Source: Nitrososphaerota archaeon (GTDB taxonomy: Archaea > Thermoproteota > Nitrososphaeria > Nitrososphaerales > Gagatemarchaeaceae). Taken from it: a stretch of 56,675 bases of DNA. The notes below the pieces were generated by a model, which was not told the origin of the DNA, searched no databases, and saw only the letters and a program-made list of their open reading frames with translations. Shown one piece after another: positions 15,328-23,507 of this stretch. A program made the position numbers and the translations under genes. The stretch is from assembly GCA_027320425.1 (NCBI GenBank), contig DAHVLJ010000012.1, forward strand, positions 1 through 56,675. Reading direction: 5' to 3'. Each line of letters begins with the position of its first letter. Position 1 is the stretch's first letter.

Positions 15328-15747
15328 TCAGGGCGCCGAGCGATCGACAGCGGCGTCTGCCCTTACGACCCACGCCACCAACCCTTCGACCTTGACGACC
15401 CGGATCTTCTCTCCGACTCGGATGAGCCCTTCGCTCTTCGCAGACCACAGCTCCGACCTCACCAGAACTACCCCCTTGGTATCCCTGTCGACATCTTCCA
15501 CTACCTCACCGACTTCCCCGTCTATTCCCCATTTCGCCGTTACCGGATGGATCTCCTCTCCTATCTTGACAGCGAACGTCACTATCCCTCCTCCCAAGCA
15601 GATAGCACCAAGGACTTCGAAGAAGATGGATCCCCTGAGCGCCCCTTCGGCCATGCCGACCAGCCCCAGAACGAAGAACGCCCCTATGACCACGATTCCC
15701 CCGGGACCCCACCTCCGAAAATCGAACGCCGGGACCTCCTTCGACAT
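15328..15747 (-). CDS. NfeD-like membrane protein
   Basis: About 139 residues from the ATG at 15747; an upstream GTG at 15771 would sit almost on the TATA-like GCTTAG. Two hydrophobic helices (about 15-65) precede a C-terminal OB-fold of NfeD type (GIDGEVGEVVEDVD ... VRVGEKIRVVKVEG-like). NfeD proteins act with stomatin-family proteins in membrane quality control; no stomatin gene is present here, so this is a short, orphan form. Confidence 0.7.
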   Translation of the reverse strand: MSKEVPAFDFRRWGPGGIVVIGAFFVLGLVGMAEGALRGSIFFEVLGAICLGGGIVTFAVKIGEEIHPVTAKWGIDGEVGEVVEDVDRDTKGVVLVRSELWSAKSEGLIRVGEKIRVVKVEGLVAWVVRADAAVDRSAP

Positions 15748-15807
15748 GTGCTTGTCTCGCCGTGGAGTCACTACTAAGCTGTTTTCAGTTCTTACCTGCA
15801 GTATGCT

Positions 15808-16308
15808 TCAGGACATGATCGCGTCACGCATGTCTTCTGACTCGGCGACCAGCTTACCATAGTCCCACGAGGTGAAATATGCGGGGGTGATTTCGAACAC
15901 GACGTACCCGCCTTTCTTCACCTTGTCAAGCGCGAACTCGATGAGCGGTTTGTCCTTCTTCACGTACCTTCGTAATATCTTCGAAGCAATCGAATACGAT
16001 TTCGCTTTTGAAACGACAAGCTTCGCCGTTCCCTTCCCCTTCACCCCCTTGTAGGGCCATCTGTCGCTGTCCACGTCAAAATAGACAGACTTGTTCCTCC
16101 TGATGTTGGCGGCCTTCTTCAAGGCCGGCTCCGTGTAGAAGTACAGCTTGGTCGTCGCCGAGTCGAAATGATACCAAACCGGATGGATCATCGGGCTCCC
16201 GTCGGAGTTCAGGGTCCCCAGGAGGAGCGTAGACCTGCTGCTTTCAAGGAACCTCCTGGCGTCATGCTCTGACATGCCGATGCCTTCTTGTCCTTCGTAG
16301 CTCTTCAT
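15808..16308 (-). CDS. Split-barrel (PPOX-like) flavin/F420-binding protein
   Basis: 166 residues from the ATG at 16308, chosen because a TATA-like AAGTATCG lies about 25 bases upstream; a longer frame exists. The core LLLGTLNSDGSPMIHPVWYHFD and the following TKLYFYTEPALKKAANIRRN fit the pyridoxamine-phosphate-oxidase-like fold, where the loop after DGSP contacts the cofactor phosphate. The C-terminal VVFEITPAYFTSWDYGK is typical of F420/FMN-dependent members. Substrate unknown. Confidence 0.78.
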   Translation of the reverse strand: MKSYEGQEGIGMSEHDARRFLESSRSTLLLGTLNSDGSPMIHPVWYHFDSATTKLYFYTEPALKKAANIRRNKSVYFDVDSDRWPYKGVKGKGTAKLVVSKAKSYSIASKILRRYVKKDKPLIEFALDKVKKGGYVVFEITPAYFTSWDYGKLVAESEDMRDAIMS

Positions 16309-16406
16309 GTCCCACCGCCCGGCCAACGGCGATACTTCAACTCGACCGCCCCACCATCGCGTCGCCACGTTCACGTATCGTAGCCGTCGCTTGCCGCCTG
16401 ACCCCT

Positions 16407-16792
16407 GTGACCACGAGCGCCATCGACGTCCGTGAGACGATCGCAGAAATCACTGTCAGCGACCTGACGACCTCCGGGGACTGGTACCCCGCCTGTTCGG
16501 CAAAGGGCCCGACCTCGAACCCTTCGAAGGGAACGCTGAGTACAAAATCGGCGGGCGCTGGGTCCAGATAGTCAAGGGGGCTGTCCGACCGTCTAGCTGG
16601 ACCATCCTGTTCGAGGTCTGGGACCTCGCTCATGAGAGATCGCGCCTGATGAAGGGGGATATCCGTGCTCCAGAAGTCAAGACCGTCCCGAACGTGATCT
16701 CCTGGTTTGACATCAGTGACCCCGAGGGGAAAGCGATGCGCTGGTTACAGGTCCTCACGACAGACAAGAAGGTCGTGGGCGACAGAGCCTAG
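16407..16792 (+). pseudogene. Frameshifted VOC (glyoxalase/bleomycin-resistance) family gene
   Basis: Starting at GTG 16407 one frame reads ...AEITVSDLTTSGDWY; the next frame continues with PRLFGKGPDLEPFEG, GGRWVQIVKG, WTILFEVWDL and the closing WFDISDPEGKAMRWLQ, ending at TAG 16790-16792. Together they form one 128-residue VOC protein if a single C is added to the C4 run at about 16487-16490. Either a one-base deletion has broken the gene or the C run is miscalled. VOC proteins bind metals or sequester small molecules; the role here is unknown. Confidence 0.75.
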
Positions 16793-16862
16793 CCGCGCAA
16801 AGAAGCTCAACGGCAATGGCACTCCCATCATGCATAAGTCGCCCCGCCCCGGACCCCGAACG

Positions 16863-17753
16863 ATGACGGGACGAAGCGCGCCGAATGTCAGAGGGCTGTT
16901 CACCGCGCTGATCACCCCCTTTGACTCGAAGGGGAGGGTAGACGAAGGGCAGCTCGCCCGACTCGTGAAGTTCCAGGTCTCGAAAGGGGTTGACGGCATC
17001 TATCCTTGCGGAAGTACGGGCCTTGGGCCGATGCTGAACACGGATGAAAGGAAACAGGTCGCTGAAACCGTCATCGACGCCGCAGGAGGGAAGGTCCCCG
17101 TGGTGGTGCAGGTAGGAAGCGCCGACACGGCGTCTACGGTAAAGCTGGCCAAGCACGCGGAGGCTCACGGCGCGTACGCCGTCGCCAGCCTGACGCCCTA
17201 CTATTACAAGCCAGGCGAGAGCGCCACGATCAAGCACTTCCAGGCTCTCTCTGAGGCTGTCGACGTGCCCGTGTTCGCCTACAACATACCGCATCTCACC
17301 GGAAACAACCTCACCCCGAGCGCCGTGGCAGAGCTTTCGAAGGTCGGTGTTTCAGGGATAAAGGAATCATCCCGCGACTTCCTCCAACTTCTGGATCTGA
17401 TCTCAGCCGCCCCGGACGGCTTCGTGGTGATGAACGGGGTCGAGGAATACGGCCTCTTCGCCCTGCTGTCCGGCGCCGACGGCCTCGTCAGCGGGGGGGC
17501 CAGCGCGTTCCCTGAGATAATGGAGAATCTGGTGTCAGCAGGCGAGAAGGCAGACCGGGCAGCCGCGCTGTCGGCCCAGAAGAGGGCTCAGCAGGCGAAG
17601 GCGCTGGTCAGATCGAGCCCGATCCCGTACTACTACGCGATACTGAAAGCCAGGGGCATCGACTGTGGGGACCCTAGGCCTCCCTTCCAGCCGGTGGGCA
17701 AGGCAGACGCGGCGAAGGCCCACTCTGCTCTCCGACGGCTAGGCATGGGCTAG
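16863..17753 (+). CDS. DapA/N-acetylneuraminate lyase family aldolase
   Basis: 296 residues from the ATG at 16863, which lies about 27 bases after TATA-like GCATAAGTC; upstream in-frame codons overlap the VOC remnant. TIM-barrel aldolase marks: GLFTALITPFD, GSTGLGPML (the GTTGE-equivalent loop), catalytic Tyr in VFAYNIP and Schiff-base Lys in VSGIKESS. Members condense or split pyruvate with aldehydes (dihydrodipicolinate, sialic acid, 2-keto-3-deoxygluconate). The substrate is unclear: GSTG in place of GTTGE argues against classical DapA, and no lysine genes are nearby. Confidence 0.85.
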   Translation: MTGRSAPNVRGLFTALITPFDSKGRVDEGQLARLVKFQVSKGVDGIYPCGSTGLGPMLNTDERKQVAETVIDAAGGKVPVVVQVGSADTASTVKLAKHAEAHGAYAVASLTPYYYKPGESATIKHFQALSEAVDVPVFAYNIPHLTGNNLTPSAVAELSKVGVSGIKESSRDFLQLLDLISAAPDGFVVMNGVEEYGLFALLSGADGLVSGGASAFPEIMENLVSAGEKADRAAALSAQKRAQQAKALVRSSPIPYYYAILKARGIDCGDPRPPFQPVGKADAAKAHSALRRLGMG

Positions 17754-18331
17754 CTTCTGGCGGCCAGCTCTTTGTGCCGGAAACACCCGGTCACATGGTC
17801 GTTGACCATCCCGGTCGCCTGCATGTGGGCGTAGCAGATTGTGGGCCCCACGAACCGAAACCCGCGCTCTATCAGGTCCCTGCTCATCGCCTCCGCGACA
17901 GGCGTGACCGCGGGTATCTCCTTCAGCGTGCGCCAGCGGTTGACCTTGGGCTTCCCGCCTACGAACTTCCAGATGTAAGAATCGAAGCTGCCGAACTCTC
18001 TCTGTACGGCGAGAAAGGATTTTGCGTTCTGGATGGCGGAGTTGATCTTCAGCCTGTTCCTGATTATCCCAGCGTCGCCAAGCAGGCTTTCCACCTTCTT
18101 CTGGTCGAACCTTGCGACCCTGGCTGGGTCGAACCCGGAGAAGGCAGCCCTGAAATTCTCTCTCTTCCGAAGGATCGTCCACCAGCTCAGCCCTGCCTGC
18201 GCCCCCTCGAGGACGAGGAACTCGAAGAGGGTCCGGTCGTCATGGACGGGGACTCCCCACTCCTTGTCGTGGTAGTCCCGGAAGAGCGGGACGTCCAGCG
18301 ACGACCAGCCGCACCGCGTGACCTCCTTCAC
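17750..18331 (-). CDS. tag: DNA-3-methyladenine glycosylase I
   Basis: 193 residues collinear with bacterial Tag. The zinc-binding ends are present: RCGW near residue 6 with YHDKEWGVPVHDD, and C-terminal ICYAHMQATGMVNDHVTGCFRH. The helix block FEFLVLEGAQAGLSWWTILRKRENF carries substrate-pocket residues. Tag removes 3-methyladenine from alkylated DNA. It overlaps the end of the convergent aldolase gene by four bases. Tag is mainly bacterial, so an ancient transfer is possible. Confidence 0.94.
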   Translation of the reverse strand: MKEVTRCGWSSLDVPLFRDYHDKEWGVPVHDDRTLFEFLVLEGAQAGLSWWTILRKRENFRAAFSGFDPARVARFDQKKVESLLGDAGIIRNRLKINSAIQNAKSFLAVQREFGSFDSYIWKFVGGKPKVNRWRTLKEIPAVTPVAEAMSRDLIERGFRFVGPTICYAHMQATGMVNDHVTGCFRHKELAARS

Positions 18332-18414
18332 GCCTCATGTCCCGCGACGATGGTAAATCAACTGTATCTTGGACGTCCTAACGCGTAAGTAGACCGTTCC
18401 TTCCCCTTCACCTA

Positions 18415-18552
18415 ATGCCAGTCTGCCCAAAGTGCGGCAAGCTCATCAGTTCGAAGAAGTACAAGCGGCACATCGAACGATGTGGTGAGACCCACAAACA
18501 CGCAGCGGGCCCCCTCCCGGCGAGCGGGGACAACTTCTTCTCGCGTGTTTGA
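18415..18552 (+). CDS. 45-residue C2HC zinc-finger protein
   Basis: A short gene beginning MPVCPKCGKLISSKKYKRHI. C4, C7, H19 and C23 form a compact CxxC-x11-H-x3-C zinc site. The remaining tail is basic to neutral and probably flexible. No named family is recognised; such miniproteins in archaea usually bind nucleic acid or proteins. It ends 35 bases before tRNA-Asp. Confidence 0.65.
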   Translation: MPVCPKCGKLISSKKYKRHIERCGETHKHAAGPLPASGDNFFSRV

Positions 18553-18587
18553 AACTTAAAACCACCCCCAGGCTTGGGCCGCCAAGC

Positions 18588-18693
18588 GCCCTGGTCGTAT
18601 AGAGGTCAGTATGCTGCCCTGTCATCGGCTACGCCGACAGAGCGGCAGCGACCCGGGTTCGAAATCGCTGTGACGAAAGTCCCGGCCAGGGCG
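18588..18693 (+). tRNA. trnD: tRNA-Asp(GTC) with two introns
   Basis: Acceptor GCCCTGG (18588-18594) pairs with CCAGGGC (18686-18692); discriminator G, no CCA encoded. Anticodon stem CTGCC (18614-18618) pairs with GGCAG (18644-18648) and the anticodon GTC is at 18621-18623. An 18-base intron at the canonical site 37/38 (18625-18642) contains its own hairpin TCGGC-TAC-GCCGA. A second, 16-base intron interrupts the T-loop (about 18664-18679, position 59/60); its removal gives stem CCGGG/CCCGG with loop TTCGAAT. TATA-like ACTTAAAACC lies about 30 bases upstream. Confidence 0.92.
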
Positions 18694-18909
18694 CCATCTC
18701 TGCCCGCTTCTCGACGAGGTTACGATGGCGGAAGTCGGCATCAGTCTACTGCGCATAGCGGTACCGCTGCCGAACTTGGCGGCCGACCCTCGTCTCGTGT
18801 CCTTGACGCCATCGACCCTCTGACTACCCTGCTGAACGCCCAGAGCTCCCCCGTCGCGAGCCTCCGCCTGCCGCACAAGCCCGACCTCCTCCAGTACGGC
18901 TGACGTGGG

Positions 18910-20172
18910 TCAGCTTTGCCCGGGCGAGCTTGTAGCGTACCCTTCCGAGCGCGCTATCTCGTCATAGTCTTTCTGAATCCGCGGGCCGAGTAGGAACAAA
19001 CCCACGAACACACATGAGGTGAATGCCGCGATGGCATACCACCCCAGCGCAGGGGCGAACGCCAGGGCTTCGAAGCTTGCAGGGCCAAGGAAAGCCGCTG
19101 TCGACCTCCCGGTGTTCGAGGCGGCATAGAAGTATCCCTGGTATGTCCCCCTGTTCCCTGCCTTGGAAAACAGGGCAGCGATGGTCTGGGACGGGACGGT
19201 CAACAGGATCTCCCCGAGGGTGATGACCACCATCACCCCTTCGTACTCGAGGAAGCTGGTAGAGATGCCCGCCATTATGAAGCTCAGGACCAAAAGCACA
19301 GGCGAGATGAGAAGTGGGAGCATCAGGCTCTTCGACCTCTTGAAGAGGCCTATGACCGGGAGCTGGAGCAGCACGATGACGAGTCCGTTCGTCGCGAAAA
19401 GATATCCGATCTGGGTGTTTGTGAACTTGAGGAAGTCGCTCACGTAAAGGGACACCGGCTGTATCTCGTACCCAACCGAGACATAGAGGCAAGCTGTGAG
19501 TGCCAGGAACGTTATGAAGTTCCTGTCAGCGCTCCACTTCAGGGCCCTCTTCACCTGCCCCCGGACGCCTCCCTTATGCCTGATGCCTCCCTTGATCATG
19601 AACACGGTCAGGACGATGACCGGTATCACCATGGCCGCGCTGAGGAAGAACACGGTCGAATAGCCGAAGACATCGGTGATCGGTCCTCCGACGGCTGGGC
19701 CGATCGCGAACCCTAGGTTCCCTCCGATGGTCAGCAGATTGTACCCCGGTCTGAGCTGGCTTTGCGGTTGCTCGGCTATGATAGAGCCGGTCGCTGGGTT
19801 GGAGAACCCTCTGAGGAAACTGAACAAGGGATAGGCGACGAAAAAGAGCGCGACTCCCGCGCTATCGAGGACCATGTAGCCCAGGACCGCGGACGTGAAG
19901 ATCGAAGTGGCGTATCCTGCGAGCATCACTCTTTTGGGGCCCACGGCGTCTGTCAGCCTCCCTCCTACCAGCTGGCTCCCAAGGTTCAGGGCCCCCGATG
20001 CGAAGTAGACCGTCCCTATCGTCGCCAGGCTCACTCCCCTCGAATCCAGAAGGTAGATCGCAAAGAAAGGCATGGCCATGGAGAAGCCGAACGAGTTGAG
20101 CGTCCGGATTACGAAGAGCACCCACGACTCTTTAGAGAGGCCGTCGAGCCCGTATCTGCTTAGAATTCCCAA
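18910..20172 (-). CDS. MFS transporter
   Basis: About 420 residues from the TTG at 20172; the longer open frame upstream overlaps the zinc-ribbon gene. Twelve hydrophobic helices are apparent, with the MFS loop 2-3 motif as GGRLTDAVGPKRVM and the repeat-like signature of drug:H+ antiporters in the N-terminal half. Substrate unknown. It lies 35 bases after the stop of the 48-residue zinc-ribbon gene, so the two may be cotranscribed. Confidence 0.83.
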   Translation of the reverse strand: MGILSRYGLDGLSKESWVLFVIRTLNSFGFSMAMPFFAIYLLDSRGVSLATIGTVYFASGALNLGSQLVGGRLTDAVGPKRVMLAGYATSIFTSAVLGYMVLDSAGVALFFVAYPLFSFLRGFSNPATGSIIAEQPQSQLRPGYNLLTIGGNLGFAIGPAVGGPITDVFGYSTVFFLSAAMVIPVIVLTVFMIKGGIRHKGGVRGQVKRALKWSADRNFITFLALTACLYVSVGYEIQPVSLYVSDFLKFTNTQIGYLFATNGLVIVLLQLPVIGLFKRSKSLMLPLLISPVLLVLSFIMAGISTSFLEYEGVMVVITLGEILLTVPSQTIAALFSKAGNRGTYQGYFYAASNTGRSTAAFLGPASFEALAFAPALGWYAIAAFTSCVFVGLFLLGPRIQKDYDEIARSEGYATSSPGQS

Positions 20173-20207
20173 GGATTTCTTTCTCGAAAGACAGTTCGCG
20201 GCCGGGA

Positions 20208-20354
20208 CTACCTGAAGCCCAAGCCAGCCGAATCCATCAATTTCACGCATTCGGCGCACTTGAGTCCCCTCGGGGTCCTGTACAGCCTGGTCTTGGCGCC
20301 GCACTGGGGACACTCGGCGGTCTGAGCTCGGGCCTGCACGGGGGTCTCTGGCAT
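20208..20354 (-). CDS. 48-residue zinc-ribbon protein
   Basis: The ATG at 20354 is preceded by GGAGGG. The product has CPQC (15-18) and CAEC (33-36), a two-knuckle zinc ribbon, with TRLYRTPRGLK between. It is similar in style to other small archaeal zinc ribbons tied to transcription or translation. It precedes an MFS transporter gene on the same strand. Function unknown. Confidence 0.65.
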   Translation of the reverse strand: MPETPVQARAQTAECPQCGAKTRLYRTPRGLKCAECVKLMDSAGLGFR

Positions 20355-20481
20355 TACCCAAACCCTCCTTTCCGGGGGCTTCTTATCTCTGCTGAGGGCG
20401 GGCGGGGAAGCTCGTGGCCGACCTCCCAGTCTTAAATACAGGGAGGCAGGTCCGAACGTAGTTTTCTTCCGTGGCCGGTTC

Positions 20482-21726
20482 TTGCATGAAAGTGATTTCA
20501 GATTGAGCAGTTTCGAAGAGTTCCGTCTCAACCCCGCGGTGAAGAAAGGGGTAATGGCGGCGGGTTTCATCCGCCCCTTTCCCATCCAGTCGGAGGCGAT
20601 CGGTCCGCTGCTGGAGGGGAAGAACCTCATCGGGCAGGCGAAAGCAGGTTCTGGGAAGACGCTCGCCTTCGGGATTCCCATCGTGCAGGCAGTGAACGAC
20701 CGAGAGCCACGGGTCCAGGGCCTCATCCTCGCCCCCACAAGAGAACTCGCCGTCCAGATAACCCTCGAGCTCCAGAAGATAGGGTCTTACACATCCGTAA
20801 GGGTAGTCACAATCTACGGCGGCCAGTCCATGAACGTCCAGCTCGACGCCCTGAGGCGCGGGGCTCACATCGTCGTCGGCACCCCCGGGAGGACCATCGA
20901 CCACATCAAACGCGGGACGCTCAGGCTCGACTCGGTGAGGTTCGTGGTATTAGACGAGGCCGACGTGATGCTCGACATGGGGTTCATCGACGACGTGGAC
21001 TACATCCTCGACAAGACCCCTGGCACGAGACAGATGGCGCTCTTCTCGGCCACGATGCCCCGCTCGATAGTGCAACTTGCCCAGAGGTACATGGCGGAAC
21101 CGGTCAGGGTGATGGTGGACGCGAACGAGCCCTCCGCCGAGACGCTCGAACAGTTCTATGCGCGCGTAGAGCGCGACGAGAAGCTCCCTCTCCTGCTCGA
21201 CATCCTCGCGAAGGAGAATAGGAAGAGCGCTGTGGTCTTCTGCAGGACCAGGTACGGCACCATCAGGCTCGCAAGGGAGCTGGAGAGGAGATTCCACAAC
21301 GTCGTCTCCCTGCACGGAGACCTCTCTCAGAATCAAAGAGACCACTCGATGGGGCTGTTCCGTTCAGGGCGGGCAGATGTCCTCGTTGCCACCGACGTCG
21401 CCAGCAGAGGGATAGACGTCAGGCAGGTGGATTGCGTGATAAACTTCGACGTCCCCGAAGACCCGACCGTCTACTTCCACAGGGTTGGGAGGACTGCGCG
21501 CGCCGGCGACCTCGGCAGGTCGTATACATTCGTCAGCCCGGACGAAAACCACGACTTCACCAGGATAGTGGCGCTTGCGAAGGCGCCGATCAATCCGCTC
21601 AGGGAGCAGGACACGAAAGAGCCGCGGCGCTCTTCGACGCTCTCCTCAAGAGGTCCCCGGCCATGGCGGCACGGTGGCAGGGATGACCGCCGTGGGAACC
21701 CCAGGCGCTGGCGCCGATATCGTTAA
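20482..21726 (+). CDS. DEAD-box RNA helicase
   Basis: 414 residues from TTG. All core motifs are seen: Q-motif region RPFPIQ (31-36), motif I AKAGSGKT (53-60), PTRELA, TPGR, DEAD in VVLDEADVML, SAT, the C-terminal VATDVASRGID and HRVGRTARAGD. Motif I has AKAGSGKT where AxTGSGKT is usual. The RG-rich basic tail (RRGNPRRWRR) probably binds RNA. Such helicases remodel rRNA, mRNA or exosome substrates. A TATA-like CTTAAATAC lies about 45 bases upstream. Confidence 0.93.
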   Translation: MHESDFRLSSFEEFRLNPAVKKGVMAAGFIRPFPIQSEAIGPLLEGKNLIGQAKAGSGKTLAFGIPIVQAVNDREPRVQGLILAPTRELAVQITLELQKIGSYTSVRVVTIYGGQSMNVQLDALRRGAHIVVGTPGRTIDHIKRGTLRLDSVRFVVLDEADVMLDMGFIDDVDYILDKTPGTRQMALFSATMPRSIVQLAQRYMAEPVRVMVDANEPSAETLEQFYARVERDEKLPLLLDILAKENRKSAVVFCRTRYGTIRLARELERRFHNVVSLHGDLSQNQRDHSMGLFRSGRADVLVATDVASRGIDVRQVDCVINFDVPEDPTVYFHRVGRTARAGDLGRSYTFVSPDENHDFTRIVALAKAPINPLREQDTKEPRRSSTLSSRGPRPWRHGGRDDRRGNPRRWRRYR

Positions 21727-21759
21727 TATCATCAAAAGGTCGGCGTCCACTGAATCCGG

Positions 21760-22065
21760 ATGGGAAAGCGCAAGGTACTCAGCGAGTCCAATCTGAAGGA
21801 ACTCGTGATGCCCCAGCAGGGGGAGATACTCGGCAGGGCCATCAAGATGACTGGAGGAGACCAGGTGATCGTGAAGTGCGCAGACGGGAACACCAGAAAC
21901 TGCAGGATCCGCGGCAAACTGAAGCGGAGGATGTGGATCAGGGAAGGGGACGTCGTCCTCGTCGCCCCCTGGGACTTCGACAACAGCAAGGCCGACATAA
22001 TCTGGAGATACATAGCCGCCCACGCGGAGTGGCTCGAGTCCAACGGGTACCTGAAGGGAATCTAG
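21760..22065 (+). CDS. eif1A: Translation initiation factor aIF-1A
   Basis: 101 residues forming an S1-like OB fold with MPQQGEILGRAIKMTGGDQV and CRIRGKLKRRMWIREGDVVL, then WDFDNSKADIIWRY, all standard for eIF1A. The factor promotes assembly of the 30S initiation complex and start-site selection. TATA-like TTAATATC lies about 35 bases before the ATG. Length matches the family. Confidence 0.96.
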   Translation: MGKRKVLSESNLKELVMPQQGEILGRAIKMTGGDQVIVKCADGNTRNCRIRGKLKRRMWIREGDVVLVAPWDFDNSKADIIWRYIAAHAEWLESNGYLKGI

Positions 22066-22101
22066 GCAAGAGACATAACGCGCTCCGGCGGCCGAGGCCC
22101 C

Positions 22102-23421
22102 ATGGGCGAACAGTCTGACGTCGACATCCTCATCGTCGGGGCTGGCGTCCTCGGCCTGAACGTGGCTTACTGGCTCTCCACACGGTTCGAGTGCACAATC
22201 GCCGTCGCCGACCTCGCCGACGGCGCGGCGAGGCACACTTCTTCGCGAAACACAGGCGTGGTCCACAGGCCATACTACTTGGACCCGCAGAAGAAGCGGG
22301 TGTTCGCGCAGACTTCGCTAGTCTCACATGCGCTTTGGGAGAGCCTGGCGAAGGCTGCCGGGCTCCCCTGGAAGAGGGCCGGGACGCTGAACATCGGCGT
22401 CGAGGAATCTGAGGTCAAGGTCCTAGAACAGTATCGGAAGTGGGGGCTACGGAACGGGATGGAAGAGTCAGAGCTCGAGCTCATGGACGGGAGCGGTGTG
22501 CGAAATAGGGAGCCTGAAGTGAGGGCGATGGCGGGGCTGCTCTCCAGGACCGACGTCTCGGTCGACTTCGGCGCCTATTCCCGCCACATCTGGAGCCGCC
22601 TCGCGGCCATGACGAGGTTCCTGGGCGGTCGGAGGGTCGTCTCGGTGACAAGGAGGAAAGAAAGCACCGCGGTCAGTCTTGTCAGCAGCGAGGGAAGGGA
22701 GTCTGTCACGTGCGGGTATCTCATCAACGCGGCCGGGGGCGGGGCTCTCCGGCTGGCACAGAGCCTAGGCTTCGCCAGGGAGCACGCGACGCTGAACTTT
22801 CGAGGCGAGTATTGGGCGGTCGACGAGCCTTTCGCTTCAAGGGTGAACACCAACATCTACAGGCCCCCGAAGTTCCCTCAATACCCGTTCCTCGATCCTC
22901 ACTTCGTAGTCAGGGCGGACGGGTCAAGGCAGATCGGTCCCAACGCAGTGGTCGTTCCCGGTCCCTACGTCTACCGGGGGTTCGGTCTCTCCCAGGCCGC
23001 TTCATTCTTCGACAGGCCCGTGCTGCCGAAGGCCAGGCTCTTCGCCAACAGGGACTTCGTGACGATGGCAGCTGCAGAGTGGAGGAGCTCCGTCTCGAAG
23101 GGCGCCATGTGCCAGAGGGTGAGGAGCTTCGTTCCAGGGCTGAACCCGGGGATGCTGACCCGGCGGGGAATCTTCGGGGTGAGGAGCTCTGTAGTCGACC
23201 GGAGAGGCTTCGTCCCTGAGGCGCTGATCTTTAGGGACGAAGCGTCAGCGCACATCACTAACTTCAACTCCCCGGGCGCCACTGGAGCGCCTGCATTCTC
23301 TGCCTTCGTCATCGAAGGGCTGATTCGTGACGGCCTTCTGCCGCGGTTCCGAGAGCGGACTGGCGGCCAGAAAATCCCCGGATGGGACTATCGCTCGGTG
23401 ATAAGCCGCCTGGACATCTGA
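22102..23421 (+). CDS. FAD-dependent oxidoreductase of the DAO/LhgO type
   Basis: 439 residues. The N-terminal dinucleotide fold reads DILIVGAGVLGLNVAYWLS, followed by SSRNTGVVHRPYY, which resembles the flavin-adjacent segment of L-2-hydroxyglutarate oxidase. A second FAD contact INAAGGGALRLA lies mid-protein. The substrate could be an L-2-hydroxyacid, glycine-like amine or glycerol phosphate; the LhgO guess rests on that single segment. It stands 36 bases after aIF-1A but is not functionally linked to it. Confidence 0.75.
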   Translation: MGEQSDVDILIVGAGVLGLNVAYWLSTRFECTIAVADLADGAARHTSSRNTGVVHRPYYLDPQKKRVFAQTSLVSHALWESLAKAAGLPWKRAGTLNIGVEESEVKVLEQYRKWGLRNGMEESELELMDGSGVRNREPEVRAMAGLLSRTDVSVDFGAYSRHIWSRLAAMTRFLGGRRVVSVTRRKESTAVSLVSSEGRESVTCGYLINAAGGGALRLAQSLGFAREHATLNFRGEYWAVDEPFASRVNTNIYRPPKFPQYPFLDPHFVVRADGSRQIGPNAVVVPGPYVYRGFGLSQAASFFDRPVLPKARLFANRDFVTMAAAEWRSSVSKGAMCQRVRSFVPGLNPGMLTRRGIFGVRSSVVDRRGFVPEALIFRDEASAHITNFNSPGATGAPAFSAFVIEGLIRDGLLPRFRERTGGQKIPGWDYRSVISRLDI

Positions 23422-23507
23422 CGCGCCCTCCCGGGTCGGACGCTTCGCTGCCCACGCCTCATCCGTCCAGGGCGCTTGTCTACGCCTGCGCCAGATCCAG
23501 ATATGTT

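Noticed and set aside
18694-18909. Possible coding sequence after tRNA-Asp (110-codon frame from 18574)
   Set aside because: The frame runs through the tRNA gene and has no recognisable motif; nothing supported is seen in this 216-base gap.
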